Shown: one piece after another, positions 18,927-28,657 of the stretch
How the letters are laid out: every line of letters begins with the position of its first letter
How positions within the stretch are numbered: position 1 is the first letter of the stretch
Position numbers and translations under genes: made by a program
From: Fluoribacter gormanii
GTDB lineage: Bacteria; Pseudomonadota; Gammaproteobacteria; Legionellales; Legionellaceae
Length of the DNA stretch: 64,000 nt
Direction: 5' to 3'
Assembly: GCF_900156395.1 (NCBI RefSeq)
Contig: NZ_FTNL01000024.1
Coordinates: 1 to 64,000 of the forward strand
Notes under the pieces: model-generated
Database searches by the model: none
What the model saw: only the letters and a program-made list of their open reading frames with translations
Told to the model about the DNA's origin: nothing

Positions 18927-20057
18927 ATGATGATCGCAACCTTATTGGCACCCAACAATGAAACCCGGGTAGCCATTACTCCTGGCTCAGCAAAACACTT
19001 TATCAAATTAGGCTTCGATGTCGCTATAGAAAAGAACGCAGGACTTGCTGCAAGCTTCAAAGATCAGGATTACGAACAGGTTGGCGTCCAAATTCGTGAT
19101 AAAAAAAACATACTCGAGACCGCCAATATTCTTCTTTGCATTAATGAACCCGCTCCCCAAGACCTGGAAGGCTTGTCTCAAGGTGCCTTGGTAATTGGTC
19201 ATATCGATAATGACCCACAAAGCAAATTAATTAGCTGGTGCAAGGAAAAACAAGTAACCCTTATTTCAATGAACCTAATACCACGCATCAGTCGTGCGCA
19301 AAGTATGGATAGCCTATCTTCACAAGCAAATTTGGCAGGTTATAGAGCGGTTTTAGAAGCATGCTCAGAGTTTCATCGAGCCATTCCCATGATGATGACT
19401 GCTGCAGGGATGATTCAACCCGCAAAGGTACTCGTTCTGGGCGCTGGTGTTGCAGGTTTACAGGCAATAGCAACAGCGAAACGTCTAGGGGCAGTGGTTT
19501 ATGCATTCGATGTACGGCGGGCAGCCAAAGAACAAGTAGAAAGTTTAGGTGCCGAATTTATTGAGGTAAGCCAAGATCAAGACAGTGAAACTAAAGGAGG
19601 TTATGCTTCGGAAGTCAGTGAAGAATATAAAAAACTTCAAGCAGAACTTATTGATCAATATGCCAAATTATCAGATATCGTCATTTCCACAGCTTTAATT
19701 CCTGGCCGAAAAGCTCCAATTTTAGTGGATAAAAAAACTGTAGAACAAATGAAACCTGGATCAGTTATTGTTGATCTCGCCACTTCACGAGGTGGGAATT
19801 GTGAAGTCAGCGCTCTTGATAAAACCATAAAATATGGTGAAGTTACCATTGTCGGACTAAGTAACCTTGCAGGACTGGTTCCAGCTACTGCGAGCGAACT
19901 TTATGCCAATAATCTAGTACATCTTATTAATCTCCTGGCGCCGACGCCTCCAGAAATCACATTAAACCCCAACGATGAAATCATTCAACAAGCAGTGCTT
20001 TGTCATCAAAATCAATATCTACCATTTCAGGCAATAAAGGAGACACAAAATGCATGA
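18927..20057 (+). CDS. pntAA: NAD(P) transhydrogenase subunit alpha part 1
   Basis: This subunit forms the NAD(H)-binding domain I of the proton-translocating transhydrogenase that couples NADH oxidation to NADP+ reduction. The 376-residue protein has [11 protein letters not shown] near the start, the Rossmann segment [20 protein letters not shown] with an acidic strand end (AFDVR), and the mobile-loop region [26 protein letters not shown] precedes the paired ATG codons at 18927/18930. The gene overlaps pntAB by eight bases. Confidence 0.93.
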   Translation: MMIATLLAPNNETRVAITPGSAKHFIKLGFDVAIEKNAGLAASFKDQDYEQVGVQIRDKKNILETANILLCINEPAPQDLEGLSQGALVIGHIDNDPQSKLISWCKEKQVTLISMNLIPRISRAQSMDSLSSQANLAGYRAVLEACSEFHRAIPMMMTAAGMIQPAKVLVLGAGVAGLQAIATAKRLGAVVYAFDVRRAAKEQVESLGAEFIEVSQDQDSETKGGYASEVSEEYKKLQAELIDQYAKLSDIVISTALIPGRKAPILVDKKTVEQMKPGSVIVDLATSRGGNCEVSALDKTIKYGEVTIVGLSNLAGLVPATASELYANNLVHLINLLAPTPPEITLNPNDEIIQQAVLCHQNQYLPFQAIKETQNA

Positions 20058-20346
20058 GATTAACACTCTAGGTGATCCATACATTACCATACTCACTATT
20101 TTCGTTTTGGCCTGCTTTGTTGGGTATTATGTTGTGTGGAAGGTCACCCCCGCCTTACATACCCCATTAATGTCCGTAACCAATGCAATATCCAGTATCA
20201 TTGTTTTAGGGGCACTTATTGCTGCTGGAAGTCAGTTTATTGGCGACATCACCTGGATCGGTGGTTTAGCTATATTTATTGCCTCAATTAATATTTTTGG
20301 TGGATTTGTGGTAACCCAACGCATGTTGCGGATGTATAAAAAATAG
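20050..20346 (+). CDS. pntAB: NAD(P) transhydrogenase subunit alpha part 2
   Basis: A 98-residue membrane subunit with three hydrophobic helices; it carries part of proton-conducting domain II. Recognisable segments are [33 protein letters not shown] and [13 protein letters not shown]. It starts inside the end of pntAA. In this three-gene form pntB normally follows closely; here 275 bases intervene. Confidence 0.92.
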   Translation: MHEINTLGDPYITILTIFVLACFVGYYVVWKVTPALHTPLMSVTNAISSIIVLGALIAAGSQFIGDITWIGGLAIFIASINIFGGFVVTQRMLRMYKK

Positions 20347-20487
20347 GTAATAGCTCCTCAACGTGTCAGCTAGGAAGCTCTATCCAGAACGGAACTAAAA
20401 CTGGAATTTTTGCAGTAAAACGCTGGATCTCAGGCTGCAATTTCTTAAGTTGGCTCAATAGAGGCACTACACAAAAATAAAATAGTT

Positions 20488-20598
20488 AGGGTCTGATTAC
20501 ATTTCGCTGGCTTGAGCCAAAATGTCCTGATTTTCGAGCACAAAAGCCCAGAAAATCAGCACATATTTGCCAAGATAGTACCAATATAAACAGGCCCT
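20488..20598. repeat. Palindromic element between pntAB and pntB
   Basis: The ends AGGGTCTG and CAGGCCCT are near-perfect inverted repeats, and inside them CTGATTTTC (20527-20535) pairs with GAAAATCAG (20551-20559). This 111-base structure has no coding frame and looks like a MITE or other small dispersed palindrome inserted in the pnt operon. The rest of the 275-base gap (20347-20487) holds nothing I recognise. Confidence 0.45.
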
Positions 20599-20621
20599 AC
20601 GAAATTTAAGGATGATTTTTC

Positions 20622-22019
20622 ATGACAACCCTGGTTCCTTTATTTTATCTCTTATCTGCCGTATGTTTTATACTGGCGCTAAAAGGCTTGGCAAGCCCTG
20701 CTTCTGCAAGACGAGGAAATCTGTTAGGAATTGCTGGTATGATCCTTGCAGTAGGTTCAACCTTGATGATGCCAACAACTTATCATCAGCCCTTACTCAT
20801 TGGCTTAATGATTGCAGGAGGCATCATTGGAACTTATATTGCCGTCAAAATTAATATGACGGCAATCCCACAACTCGTCGCGGCATTTCACTCATTGGTA
20901 GGGATGGCCGCAGTTCTAGTTGCTTTTTGTGCTTTTCTCTCCCCTACTTCCTTTCATATTGGCGTCCCAGGCGCAATTGCCAAAGCCAGCCTTATCGAAA
21001 TGAGTCTTGGCTTGATTATAGGAGCCATTACTTTTTCAGGTTCCGTGATCGCCTTTCTCAAATTGCAAGGCATTATGTCGGGCAAACCCATCAAACTCAT
21101 AGGCCATAATGCAATTAATCTTATTATGGCCTTAGCCATCCTTGTTTTGTTGGTTTTGTTTTTTATTAACCAAACCCTCATGCTTTTTAGTATCATGGCC
21201 GGTTTTGCTTTTTTAATTGGCGTATTGCTCATTATTCCTATTGGTGGCGCAGACATGCCAGTAGTTATATCAATGCTTAACTCATATTCGGGGTGGGCTG
21301 CAGCAGGTATCGGATTTACGCTCAGCAACCATTTACTTGTTATTACAGGGGCCCTGGTAGGTTCGAGTGGGGCTATTCTGAGCTATATCATGTGTGTTGG
21401 AATGAATCGTTCCATTTTTAATGTAATTTTTGGCGGCATCCAATCATCGGCAGCTAATTCACAAATTAATGCAACAAATGAGTCACGTACTGTACGTCAA
21501 GGTAATGGTGAAGATGCTGCATTCCTCTTAAGTAATGCTAAAGATGTCATCATTGTTCCTGGATATGGAATGGCAGTCGCACATGCTCAACACGCAGTCA
21601 AGGAATTGGTTGATGCTCTAGAACACCGAAATATTAAAGTTCGCTTCGCAATTCATCCTGTCGCCGGTCGCATGCCTGGCCACATGAATGTGTTACTTGC
21701 AGAAGCCAATATCCCCTATGATAGAGTTTTTGAACAAAGTGAAATTAACCGTGATTTTGCAAGCTGTGACGTAGCTTATGTTATTGGGGCAAATGATATA
21801 ACCAACCCTGCAGCAAAAACAGATCCTGGTTCACCAATTTATGGTATGCCCGTTTTAGAAGTAGAAAAAGCCAAAAACGTATTGTTTGTTAAACGAAGTT
21901 TAGCACCGGGTTATGCTGGCGTGGAAAATGATCTGTTTTACCATGATAATACGTACATGCTATTTGGCGATGCAAAAGCAATGACTGAATCTATTGCTAA
22001 AGCTCTGGAAAGCTTATAA
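20622..22019 (+). CDS. pntB: NAD(P) transhydrogenase subunit beta
   Basis: PntB (465 residues) supplies most of the membrane domain and the NADP(H)-binding domain III. The first 270 residues contain about nine hydrophobic helices with family segments such as [20 protein letters not shown] and [20 protein letters not shown]. Domain III shows [38 protein letters not shown] and [20 protein letters not shown] precedes the ATG. The palindromic insertion upstream may weaken coupling to pntAB. Confidence 0.95.
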   Translation: MTTLVPLFYLLSAVCFILALKGLASPASARRGNLLGIAGMILAVGSTLMMPTTYHQPLLIGLMIAGGIIGTYIAVKINMTAIPQLVAAFHSLVGMAAVLVAFCAFLSPTSFHIGVPGAIAKASLIEMSLGLIIGAITFSGSVIAFLKLQGIMSGKPIKLIGHNAINLIMALAILVLLVLFFINQTLMLFSIMAGFAFLIGVLLIIPIGGADMPVVISMLNSYSGWAAAGIGFTLSNHLLVITGALVGSSGAILSYIMCVGMNRSIFNVIFGGIQSSAANSQINATNESRTVRQGNGEDAAFLLSNAKDVIIVPGYGMAVAHAQHAVKELVDALEHRNIKVRFAIHPVAGRMPGHMNVLLAEANIPYDRVFEQSEINRDFASCDVAYVIGANDITNPAAKTDPGSPIYGMPVLEVEKAKNVLFVKRSLAPGYAGVENDLFYHDNTYMLFGDAKAMTESIAKALESL

Positions 22020-22560
22020 ACCGAATATAAAATAATAACCAGGGAAGCATGCGTTGACTTGGAAGTAAATTTATCAATCGGGTTGGTTTTTTTATCCATC
22101 CCGCTTGCTTTTAAGTAATGTTTGGGCTGAGCCCCTTCCCTATTCCTAGCTTTGATTTTCGTATCACCGAGAATAATATTAAAAAATTACCTCATCCTCA
22201 TTCTTTTTTAAATTTATAGAGCAAATTATCAATAACTACACGCCCAAAATATTAATGTCACCAAAGCAGCTGAATATAAAATTTCTCTAAAAAATATAGA
22301 GCGATCATTTATTTCATTAATTCAGTATGTTTTATTATTAATTCAAACACGATGAAATGAGTTTTTCTATTAATAGACATTTTATCAAGCTTTGAAAATT
22401 GTGAATTTGAGATGGCTCTTTAATAACCCAAACGTGGTGGAATAAAACCTAGCCTCAAAAATGTTTGTCCTTCATTAAGAAAAACATCAATGATATTAAT
22501 TTGCCATACCAATAAAATAAATGTATCTTAACTCGGTTATTATCATTGTGGAGTTATATA
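22020..22560. other. Intergenic stretch without a recognised gene
   Basis: About 540 AT-rich bases follow pntB. I see no frame longer than about 30 codons with a plausible start, no tRNA-like fold and no strong terminator; an imperfect pairing around 22076-22106 (CGGGTTGG with CCATCCCG) could be the pntB terminator. The promoter of the next secreted protein must lie near the end. Confidence 0.4.
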
Positions 22561-22944
22561 ATGTTACGAAAATTTGGACTTGGCTTACTGTGTATTGCCG
22601 CATCTATAAGTACAAGCGCGTATTCTACGGAAAGTCATTTGCTCCAACGAGGAGTTACGATTGAATATGAATTACCTAGCAATGATCCGCAAATATTTCT
22701 TAATTACCTTTTCTGGCCAGTAGAAGCCAATTGTAAAATCACTACTGAAGATGAAGGAGATGAACTTTTAGTTGTGGCATTAGCTAAAAAAGGAAAAGTT
22801 AATGACATCAGTTTGTCAGCAGGAGAATCTTTACGAATCACTGTTCATCCAGGTGAAAATCTGAAGTTAAGTGCTGAATCTGGAGCAAAAGTTGAAATTA
22901 CCAATTTCGGTGCGCACACTGTAAAAGCAACCTGCTCTGCTTAA
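22561..22944 (+). CDS. Small secreted hypothetical protein
   Basis: The ATG at 22561 is chosen because TGGAG lies seven bases upstream and it yields a standard signal peptide (MLRKFGLGLLCIAASISTSA). The mature part of about 105 residues is acidic, strand-rich and has two cysteines (NCKI and TCSA) that could bridge its ends. Composition suggests a small periplasmic beta-sandwich; I do not recognise a family. Confidence 0.6.
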   Translation: MLRKFGLGLLCIAASISTSAYSTESHLLQRGVTIEYELPSNDPQIFLNYLFWPVEANCKITTEDEGDELLVVALAKKGKVNDISLSAGESLRITVHPGENLKLSAESGAKVEITNFGAHTVKATCSA

Positions 22945-22986
22945 TACACCTTCCATTTTAGAAAGAGCATTTTATATTTATATATG

Positions 22987-23064
22987 TTGCCTCGGTGCAG
23001 CGAAGCGAAATCCGAAAATTTTGATCGCTGCAAACCTTGTTTTTTCTTCGTTGCAACCAGGCTA
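22987..23064. repeat. Dispersed intergenic palindromic element, copy C
   Basis: TGCCTCGGTGCAGCGAAGCGAAATCCG is answered downstream by CTTCGTTGCAACCAGGC, an imperfect inverted repeat. The GCAGCGAAGCGAAATCC core matches the other copies. It lies between two convergent genes (a small secreted protein and prfC). Confidence 0.5.
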
Positions 23065-23084
23065 AAAATAATGTTTCCTATTCT

Positions 23085-24665
23085 CTAATGTTCCCGCGTT
23101 GCATGGAATTTAATTTTGGGATACCGCTCTTCAGCCATAGTCAAATTGACACGCGTTGGAGCAAGATACATCAAAGCATCACTTCCATCCAAAGCTAAAT
23201 AGTCATGGGCTTTTGTTCGAAATTCACTCATGGCCTTATCATCATCAGAATAAACCCAACGAGCACAAGAAACATTTACTGCTTCATAAATACAATCTAC
23301 TTTATATTCATGTTTCAAACGATGGGCTACGACATCAAACTGTAACACACCAACCGCACCCAGGATTAATTGGTTGCTATTTAATGGTCTAAATACCTGT
23401 GTCGCTCCTTCTTCAGATAATTCAATTAACCCTTTTAATAAAGCCTTACTCTTTAATGGATCCTTTAAGCGTACCAATCGAAACAACTCAGGAGCAAAAT
23501 TGGGAATCCCCGTAAATTTTAATTGCTCACCTTGCGTAAAAGTGTCCCCTATTCGAATCGTTCCATGATTATGTAAACCGATAATATCACCAGGTAAAGC
23601 AATTTCTGTGTGTGAACGATCACCAGCCATAAAGGTTAACGCATTAGAAATTTGCACTTCTTTGCCAATACGCAGGTGGTTGATTTTCATTCCTTTTCTA
23701 TAGGCTCCTGAACAGATACGCAAAAACGCAATCCGGTCTCTATGCTTCGGATCCATATTAGCCTGGATTTTAAACACAAACCCAGTAAAATTGTCCTCAT
23801 CTGCTGATACAGTTCTCTCTTGAGCTGTGCGAGGTTGTGGACCTGGGGCAAAACGAACATAATCATCCAGTAACTCTTTGATTCCAAAATTATTAATTGC
23901 AGAACCAAAATAAACCGGTGTCATTTTTCCCGCTAAATAATCCTGCAAATTAAATTCATGGGAAGCCCCCTTAACTAATTCAATTTCATCGCGTAATTCC
24001 TGAGCACTATCACCTAATAGTTCATCCAGTTGCGGATTATCCAGTCCTTTAATTTGCATCGCATCTTGCTTTTGCGCATTCTTACCAGGCTGATATAAAT
24101 AAACTGTGTCTTCATAGCGATGGTAAATGCCTTTAAAGCGCTTTCCCATGCCTACAGGCCAGGTAACCGGAGCACATTGAATCCCTAAAACGGATTCAAC
24201 CTCATCAAGTAAATCAATGGGATCGCGGCCTTCACGATCCAGCTTATTAATAAAAGTCATAATCGGCGTATCACGCAGACGACATACTTCCATCAATTTA
24301 ACGGTTCGATCTTCTACTCCTTTGGCAACGTCAATAACCATTAACGCTGAATCCACAGCTGTCAAGGTACGATAGGTGTCTTCAGAAAAATCCTCATGCC
24401 CTGGGGTATCTAACAAATTCATCACATGCTGATTATGAACAAACTGCATCACCGAGGTAGTAATAGAAATACCGCGTTCTTTTTCCATTTCCATCCAATC
24501 TGAAGTCGCATGTCGATCGGCTTTACGTCCTTTAACAGTTCCTGCCAACTGAATTGCACCTCCGAATAAAAGTAATTTCTCGGTTACGGTTGTTTTACCT
24601 GCATCAGGGTGAGAAATAATCGCGAAGGTTCGTCTTGTATTAAAATCCTGATAAAAATCGGACAT
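23085..24665 (-). CDS. prfC: Peptide chain release factor 3
   Basis: RF3 is a GTPase that recycles RF1/RF2 from the ribosome after termination. The 526-residue protein has the G1 motif SHPDAGKTT near residue 18, [14 protein letters not shown] (G3), [12 protein letters not shown] (G4) and the RF3-specific C-terminal part with [16 protein letters not shown]. Length equals that of the usual protein (about 527-529). Start at the ATG at 24665 gives the conserved N-terminus. It is monocistronic. Confidence 0.95.
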   Translation of the reverse strand: MSDFYQDFNTRRTFAIISHPDAGKTTVTEKLLLFGGAIQLAGTVKGRKADRHATSDWMEMEKERGISITTSVMQFVHNQHVMNLLDTPGHEDFSEDTYRTLTAVDSALMVIDVAKGVEDRTVKLMEVCRLRDTPIMTFINKLDREGRDPIDLLDEVESVLGIQCAPVTWPVGMGKRFKGIYHRYEDTVYLYQPGKNAQKQDAMQIKGLDNPQLDELLGDSAQELRDEIELVKGASHEFNLQDYLAGKMTPVYFGSAINNFGIKELLDDYVRFAPGPQPRTAQERTVSADEDNFTGFVFKIQANMDPKHRDRIAFLRICSGAYRKGMKINHLRIGKEVQISNALTFMAGDRSHTEIALPGDIIGLHNHGTIRIGDTFTQGEQLKFTGIPNFAPELFRLVRLKDPLKSKALLKGLIELSEEGATQVFRPLNSNQLILGAVGVLQFDVVAHRLKHEYKVDCIYEAVNVSCARWVYSDDDKAMSEFRTKAHDYLALDGSDALMYLAPTRVNLTMAEERYPKIKFHATREH

Positions 24666-24882
24666 GAAGCTCTCTAAATTAATATAAAGTTAACGTATGT
24701 AGTGAATTTTAAGACATTCCCGAACAAATACAAGACGAAGCCATTGTTTATCAGGCAAACAATGGCTCAAAAGCTGATTAAAATAGTCTTTATCCCTTAA
24801 AAACGTTATGATTTAAAAATAAATTTATAAATAATCCGCAAACCTGCACTAAATACCGATCGTATAGGAGAAATGGCTCACC

Positions 24883-25443
24883 ATGAAACGTTGCACCTGG
24901 GTTGGAATTGATAAACCTCATTATGAACAGTACCATGATACGGAATGGGGTGTTCCTGTACATGATGATCATAAGCACTTCGAAATGCTCTTGCTTGAAG
25001 GTGCTCAAGCTGGATTGAGCTGGGAGACAATACTCAAACGTCGTGAAGGCTACCGCAAAGCATTCAAACAATTTGATCCAGATGCTGTTGCAAAGATGGC
25101 TGATGAGGAATTAAATGCCCTGCTGACTGATTCAGGAATTATTCGTAATCGTCTTAAAGTGTTCTCAGCTCGCAAAAATGCCTTAGTATTTCTAAAGATT
25201 GCACAAGAATTTGGATCCTTTGACCAATATGTCTGGAGATTTGTGAATGGAACTCCTAAAATAAATTATCCTAAAACGCTTCAAGAAGTTCCTGCGAGTA
25301 CAACAGAATCGGATGCCTTATCTAAAGATTTGAAAAAAAGAGGAATGAGTTTTGTCGGCTCAACAATCATGTATGCTTATATGCAAGCAGTTGGTATGGT
25401 AGATGATCATTTAGTGGATTGTTTTTGTAAAAATAGAACATGA
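24883..25443 (+). CDS. tag: DNA-3-methyladenine glycosylase I
   Basis: Tag excises 3-methyladenine from alkylated DNA. The 186-residue protein has the full family pattern: MKRCTWV with the Zn-binding Cys4, YHDTEWGVPVHDD, LLLEGAQAGLSWETILKRR, IIRNRLKV and the C-terminal DDHLVDCFC with the remaining zinc ligands. AGGAG precedes the start. It stands alone and divergent from prfC. Confidence 0.95.
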   Translation: MKRCTWVGIDKPHYEQYHDTEWGVPVHDDHKHFEMLLLEGAQAGLSWETILKRREGYRKAFKQFDPDAVAKMADEELNALLTDSGIIRNRLKVFSARKNALVFLKIAQEFGSFDQYVWRFVNGTPKINYPKTLQEVPASTTESDALSKDLKKRGMSFVGSTIMYAYMQAVGMVDDHLVDCFCKNRT

Positions 25444-25444
25444 A

Positions 25445-25524
25445 ATGCTTAGCCTGGATTCTGCTGGGTACACACGGGATTTCAGAAATACCTCACATCT
25501 GTTATGCGGCACTTAGGCTAAGCA
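25445..25524. repeat. Dispersed intergenic palindromic element, copy D
   Basis: ATGCTTAGCCT (25445-25455) is exactly complementary to AGGCTAAGCAT (25514-25524), with a 58-base interior that includes GGATTCTGCTGGGTACACACGG-type sequence related to the other copies. The 11-bp perfect stem begins two bases after the tag stop codon and may form its 3' end. Confidence 0.55.
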
Positions 25525-25555
25525 TCTATGCATTAGAAACTGTTATCCTGAACAA

Positions 25556-26404
25556 TTAGGCAGTTTCTTGCTTCTTAAGTTCTGTGTAAAAATCGTTTGC
25601 CTTTTGTTCAATATAATTTTTACAGCCTGTGGGATCAACAAAGGGATTGTTTTGACCTTTTTGTAATAGTACATATTTATTCTTCAGATCAAACATTCCG
25701 GCATGCGATCCTAGAAAAATATCGCAACGCATTGACTCAAGTACCTTTATGGAGTGCTTATAATCTTCGGCAATTTTTGGATAAGTTATATTATCAACCA
25801 ATTTATACCCAGGATTTACGCCAATACTTCCTATAATTACGGCCTGATATTGCTTGCCGTGATCTTTTAGTTTCATTGTCCAGGTGGTACAGCCTCTAGT
25901 GTGTCCAGGAGTCAAATGAGCAGTTAATACGGTCCCTCCTAATTCCACCCGTTCTCCGTCGTGAAGAACCTTATCCACAGTACTCTGAGTAAAATAAGTA
26001 CTGGAATCATTAGCATAATGAAAATCAGATTTACCGCCAGACAGGATCACCGAAACATCCTCGTCCATAACCATATATTTTGCTTTTGTTTGTTGCTTAA
26101 TTAATTCGCTACCGGCCGCATGATCAAAATGAGCATGGCTAATCAGCAAAATTTTAGTATCACTGAATTTAAAACCTAGTTTTTTTATACTTGCTTTAAT
26201 CATGGGAACATTAGCCTCAAGATCACTATTGATCAAAATGTTCCCTCTCGGTGTGACAATCAGGTAGCTTGCGAGATCATCAGTGCCTACATAGTACAAG
26301 TTTCCAGCAATACGGAATGGGGGAAAAGGATTTGGCATTGGATATGCGAAGCTTGAATGGTTCAATACCATCATCAATGCGGTTAAACTTAATACTTTTT
26401 TCAT
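25556..26404 (-). CDS. blaFEZ-1: Subclass B3 metallo-beta-lactamase, FEZ-1-like
   Basis: A zinc beta-lactamase exported to the periplasm. From the ATG at 26404 the precursor is 282 residues with signal peptide MKKVLSLTALMMVLNHSSFA. Zinc ligands are visible in HAHFDH (His, His, Asp, His), in TPGHTRG and in GSHAGMF, which is the B3 pattern (no Cys ligand). I recall the mature FEZ-1 enzyme of Legionella gormanii as starting AYPMPNPFPPFRIAGN, as this one does, and the remaining sequence also appears the same or nearly so. That allele call rests on memory. The gene stands alone, with no regulator next to it, as expected for a resident chromosomal enzyme. Confidence 0.9.
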   Translation of the reverse strand: MKKVLSLTALMMVLNHSSFAYPMPNPFPPFRIAGNLYYVGTDDLASYLIVTPRGNILINSDLEANVPMIKASIKKLGFKFSDTKILLISHAHFDHAAGSELIKQQTKAKYMVMDEDVSVILSGGKSDFHYANDSSTYFTQSTVDKVLHDGERVELGGTVLTAHLTPGHTRGCTTWTMKLKDHGKQYQAVIIGSIGVNPGYKLVDNITYPKIAEDYKHSIKVLESMRCDIFLGSHAGMFDLKNKYVLLQKGQNNPFVDPTGCKNYIEQKANDFYTELKKQETA

Positions 26405-26740
26405 GATAATAAAACCTAATGAGAATCCAGCAAAACACTGGCAAGATAATACTTGATTATGAGGAAACAAGATACAAATTGTTTAATTTTTTCAAAGAAA
26501 ATTAAGCTGCTTTCAACTAATTAAGAATTGCCGACTAAAAAAACAGACATAAAAAGCGTTTTGCAGAGGCTCAACACCCCAAAATCTGATTGCCAACTGA
26601 ATAGCTTTCTTTATAAAAAAACCTCTGTTGACAAGTAATTTTTGATTGGTTTAGACTTTTGCGGAAGTAATTTTTCCAAACCATTACTCTAAAATTTTAT
26701 AATCATATCAGAAACTTAATTCATTATTAAAAGGACTTAA

Positions 26741-27691
26741 ATGAAAAAAATTATATGCTTCGTGGCGTTTTTTGCTTCATATTCTTCTTTTGTCTATGCA
26801 AATTATTTAGCAACTCTCAATAATTCAGCAATTGTGATTAATTCTTGCCGGTACACTAAAACCAATCATCCGTTGGACGTTTCGATACTCAACAAAGGGT
26901 ATTTTGTACTAAAACGCGGAAAAGGAAATGATCTGTATTATACCCGATATGGTTCCTTTTCTTTTGATTCAGAAGCTTATTTGATGACTCAAACTGGAGC
27001 ATATCTTCAAGGCATTGATCCAGAGAGCCCTTTCGGTTCTTTAAGTAAAATTCAAATCCCAATAGAGGACTCGCGTGTTCAAGCAACTGATATGATCCAG
27101 GTACAATTAAACTTTGATGCATCAAGTTCAATAAACCAAGACCATCATATCACAGCGTCTGCTTATGACTCTATTGGCAACTCTCATGAGTTAAAAGCAC
27201 ATCTTAGAAAGATAGATTTTAATTCATGGGAAACAGACGTCACGATAGATATGATGAATATCGCAACTGGCAAATTAATTTTTAATCCCGAGGGTAAACT
27301 GATTGAGCAAGCGGGCCTAAAGGATATGGAATGGATTACGGAACAAGGAACGCAAAAAATTACCCTTGATTTTGAAGGCTCTACACAATATGCAACTCCT
27401 TTTCAAGTAAACTCATTATACGGAAATGGATATCCTCCAGGCTATATTAGCAGTATCTATATTAGCCCTGATGGTGAGCTTTATGTATTTTACTCAAGCG
27501 GCTTCCAGAAAAAATTACCTCTAAATATCGCTATCGCACTATTTGATAATCCTAAAAAACTGGATGAAATTATAGATAATTTATTTGTTGCAACTAAGTA
27601 CTCTGGTCCTGGTGATATTCAACCGGCCTATGGGTATGGCGCATTTTTAAATGGGTATCTCGAAGAAGAAAGTTGTTTGTTCAAAAGTTAA
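26741..27691 (+). CDS. Secreted FlgE-like (flagellar hook-type) orphan protein
   Basis: The 316-residue protein starts with a Sec signal peptide (MKKIICFVAFFASYSSFVYA). It then resembles the FlgE/F/G family: PLDVSILNKGYFVLKRG, YYTRYGSFSFDSEAYLMT and GAYLQGID fit the 'l.i.g.GfF.v....y.TR.G.F..d..G.L....G..l.G' pattern. Further on, VYSSGFQKKLPLNIAIALFDNP resembles the FlgE segment before its C-terminus. Hook proteins normally have an N-terminal coiled coil and are exported through the flagellar system; here that part is replaced by a Sec signal. No flagellar gene is nearby. A surface or periplasmic role is inferred. Confidence 0.65.
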   Translation: MKKIICFVAFFASYSSFVYANYLATLNNSAIVINSCRYTKTNHPLDVSILNKGYFVLKRGKGNDLYYTRYGSFSFDSEAYLMTQTGAYLQGIDPESPFGSLSKIQIPIEDSRVQATDMIQVQLNFDASSSINQDHHITASAYDSIGNSHELKAHLRKIDFNSWETDVTIDMMNIATGKLIFNPEGKLIEQAGLKDMEWITEQGTQKITLDFEGSTQYATPFQVNSLYGNGYPPGYISSIYISPDGELYVFYSSGFQKKLPLNIAIALFDNPKKLDEIIDNLFVATKYSGPGDIQPAYGYGAFLNGYLEEESCLFKS

Positions 27692-27757
27692 AGAACGTGT
27701 TGAATACAACATTTTTCTAACTTAAAAGCAGCTTAAGCCTACAACAAAACATTTGCA

Positions 27758-27790
27758 TGCAGAAGTGCTTTTATTCAATACACTTCTGCA
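27758..27790. terminator. Inverted repeat between convergent genes
   Basis: TGCAGAAGTG and CACTTCTGCA form a perfect 10-bp stem with a 13-base loop that includes CTTTTATT. It sits between the FlgE-like gene and fghA, which converge, so it may terminate both. Confidence 0.5.
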
Positions 27791-27800
27791 CATGTATTCA

Positions 27801-28652
27801 TTAACGACTTTCATGCAATTTCGATGCGTGAAAATTTAAATGATCCTCGATGAAACTTGCGATAAAATAATAACTATGATCATAGCCTTCATGCATGCGC
27901 AAATTAAGCGCAACCTGAGACTTCAAACATGCAGCCTGAAATAATTCAGGTTTGAGTTGCTCTTTCAAATAAGGATCCTCAACGCCCTGATCGATCAAAA
28001 TGCATTGATGAGGCCATCCCCTCTCAGCCATGAGTTCGCAAGCATCATATTCTCTCCATTGTTTCTTGTCTGTCCCCAAATAACCAGTAAACGCCTTTTG
28101 TCCCCATTGACATTGAGATGGGGCACAAATGGGAGCAAGCGCGGAAACAGAGCGATATTGCTTGGGAAATTTCAATGCCAAAGTAAGGGCTCCATGCCCT
28201 CCCATTGAATGACCAAAGATACCGCAAGCATGATGATTCAGTGGCACATGTTGCAGAAGCAAGTCTGGCAATTCCTCCTGAACATAAGTGGCCATATTAT
28301 AATACTTGGACCAGGGTGCTTGCGTGGCATCCAGGTAGAATCCAGCGCCAATACCAAAATCATAACTATCCCTATCTCCTGGCAAATTAATTCCTCGAGG
28401 GCTTGTATCGGGAACAACAAGTGCGATACCTAAATGAGCAGCGAGGCGTTGTGCCCCAGCTTTAGTAATAAAATTTTGCTCCGTACAGGTTAATCCTGAA
28501 AGCCAATATAGGACAGGAACGCTTTGCTTTTGCGCATGAGGAGGCAAGAAAAGGCCAAAACGCATAGTACACTGAGTTACCTTGGATTGATGGGAGTAAA
28601 CTCGTTGAATACCATCAAAACAATAATGTTCCTCAATAAGTTCAAGAGCCAT
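27801..28652 (-). CDS. fghA: S-formylglutathione hydrolase
   Basis: FghA hydrolyses S-formylglutathione to formate and glutathione, the second step of glutathione-dependent formaldehyde detoxification. The 283-residue alpha/beta hydrolase has IFGHSMGGHGAL (nucleophilic Ser), the family segments GLTCTEQNFITKAGAQ and GAGFYLDATQAPW, and a C-terminal HEGYDHSYYFI with the catalytic His. It starts five bases after the frmA stop, forming an operon with it. Confidence 0.93.
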   Translation of the reverse strand: MALELIEEHYCFDGIQRVYSHQSKVTQCTMRFGLFLPPHAQKQSVPVLYWLSGLTCTEQNFITKAGAQRLAAHLGIALVVPDTSPRGINLPGDRDSYDFGIGAGFYLDATQAPWSKYYNMATYVQEELPDLLLQHVPLNHHACGIFGHSMGGHGALTLALKFPKQYRSVSALAPICAPSQCQWGQKAFTGYLGTDKKQWREYDACELMAERGWPHQCILIDQGVEDPYLKEQLKPELFQAACLKSQVALNLRMHEGYDHSYYFIASFIEDHLNFHASKLHESR

Positions 28653-28657
28653 TTAGT

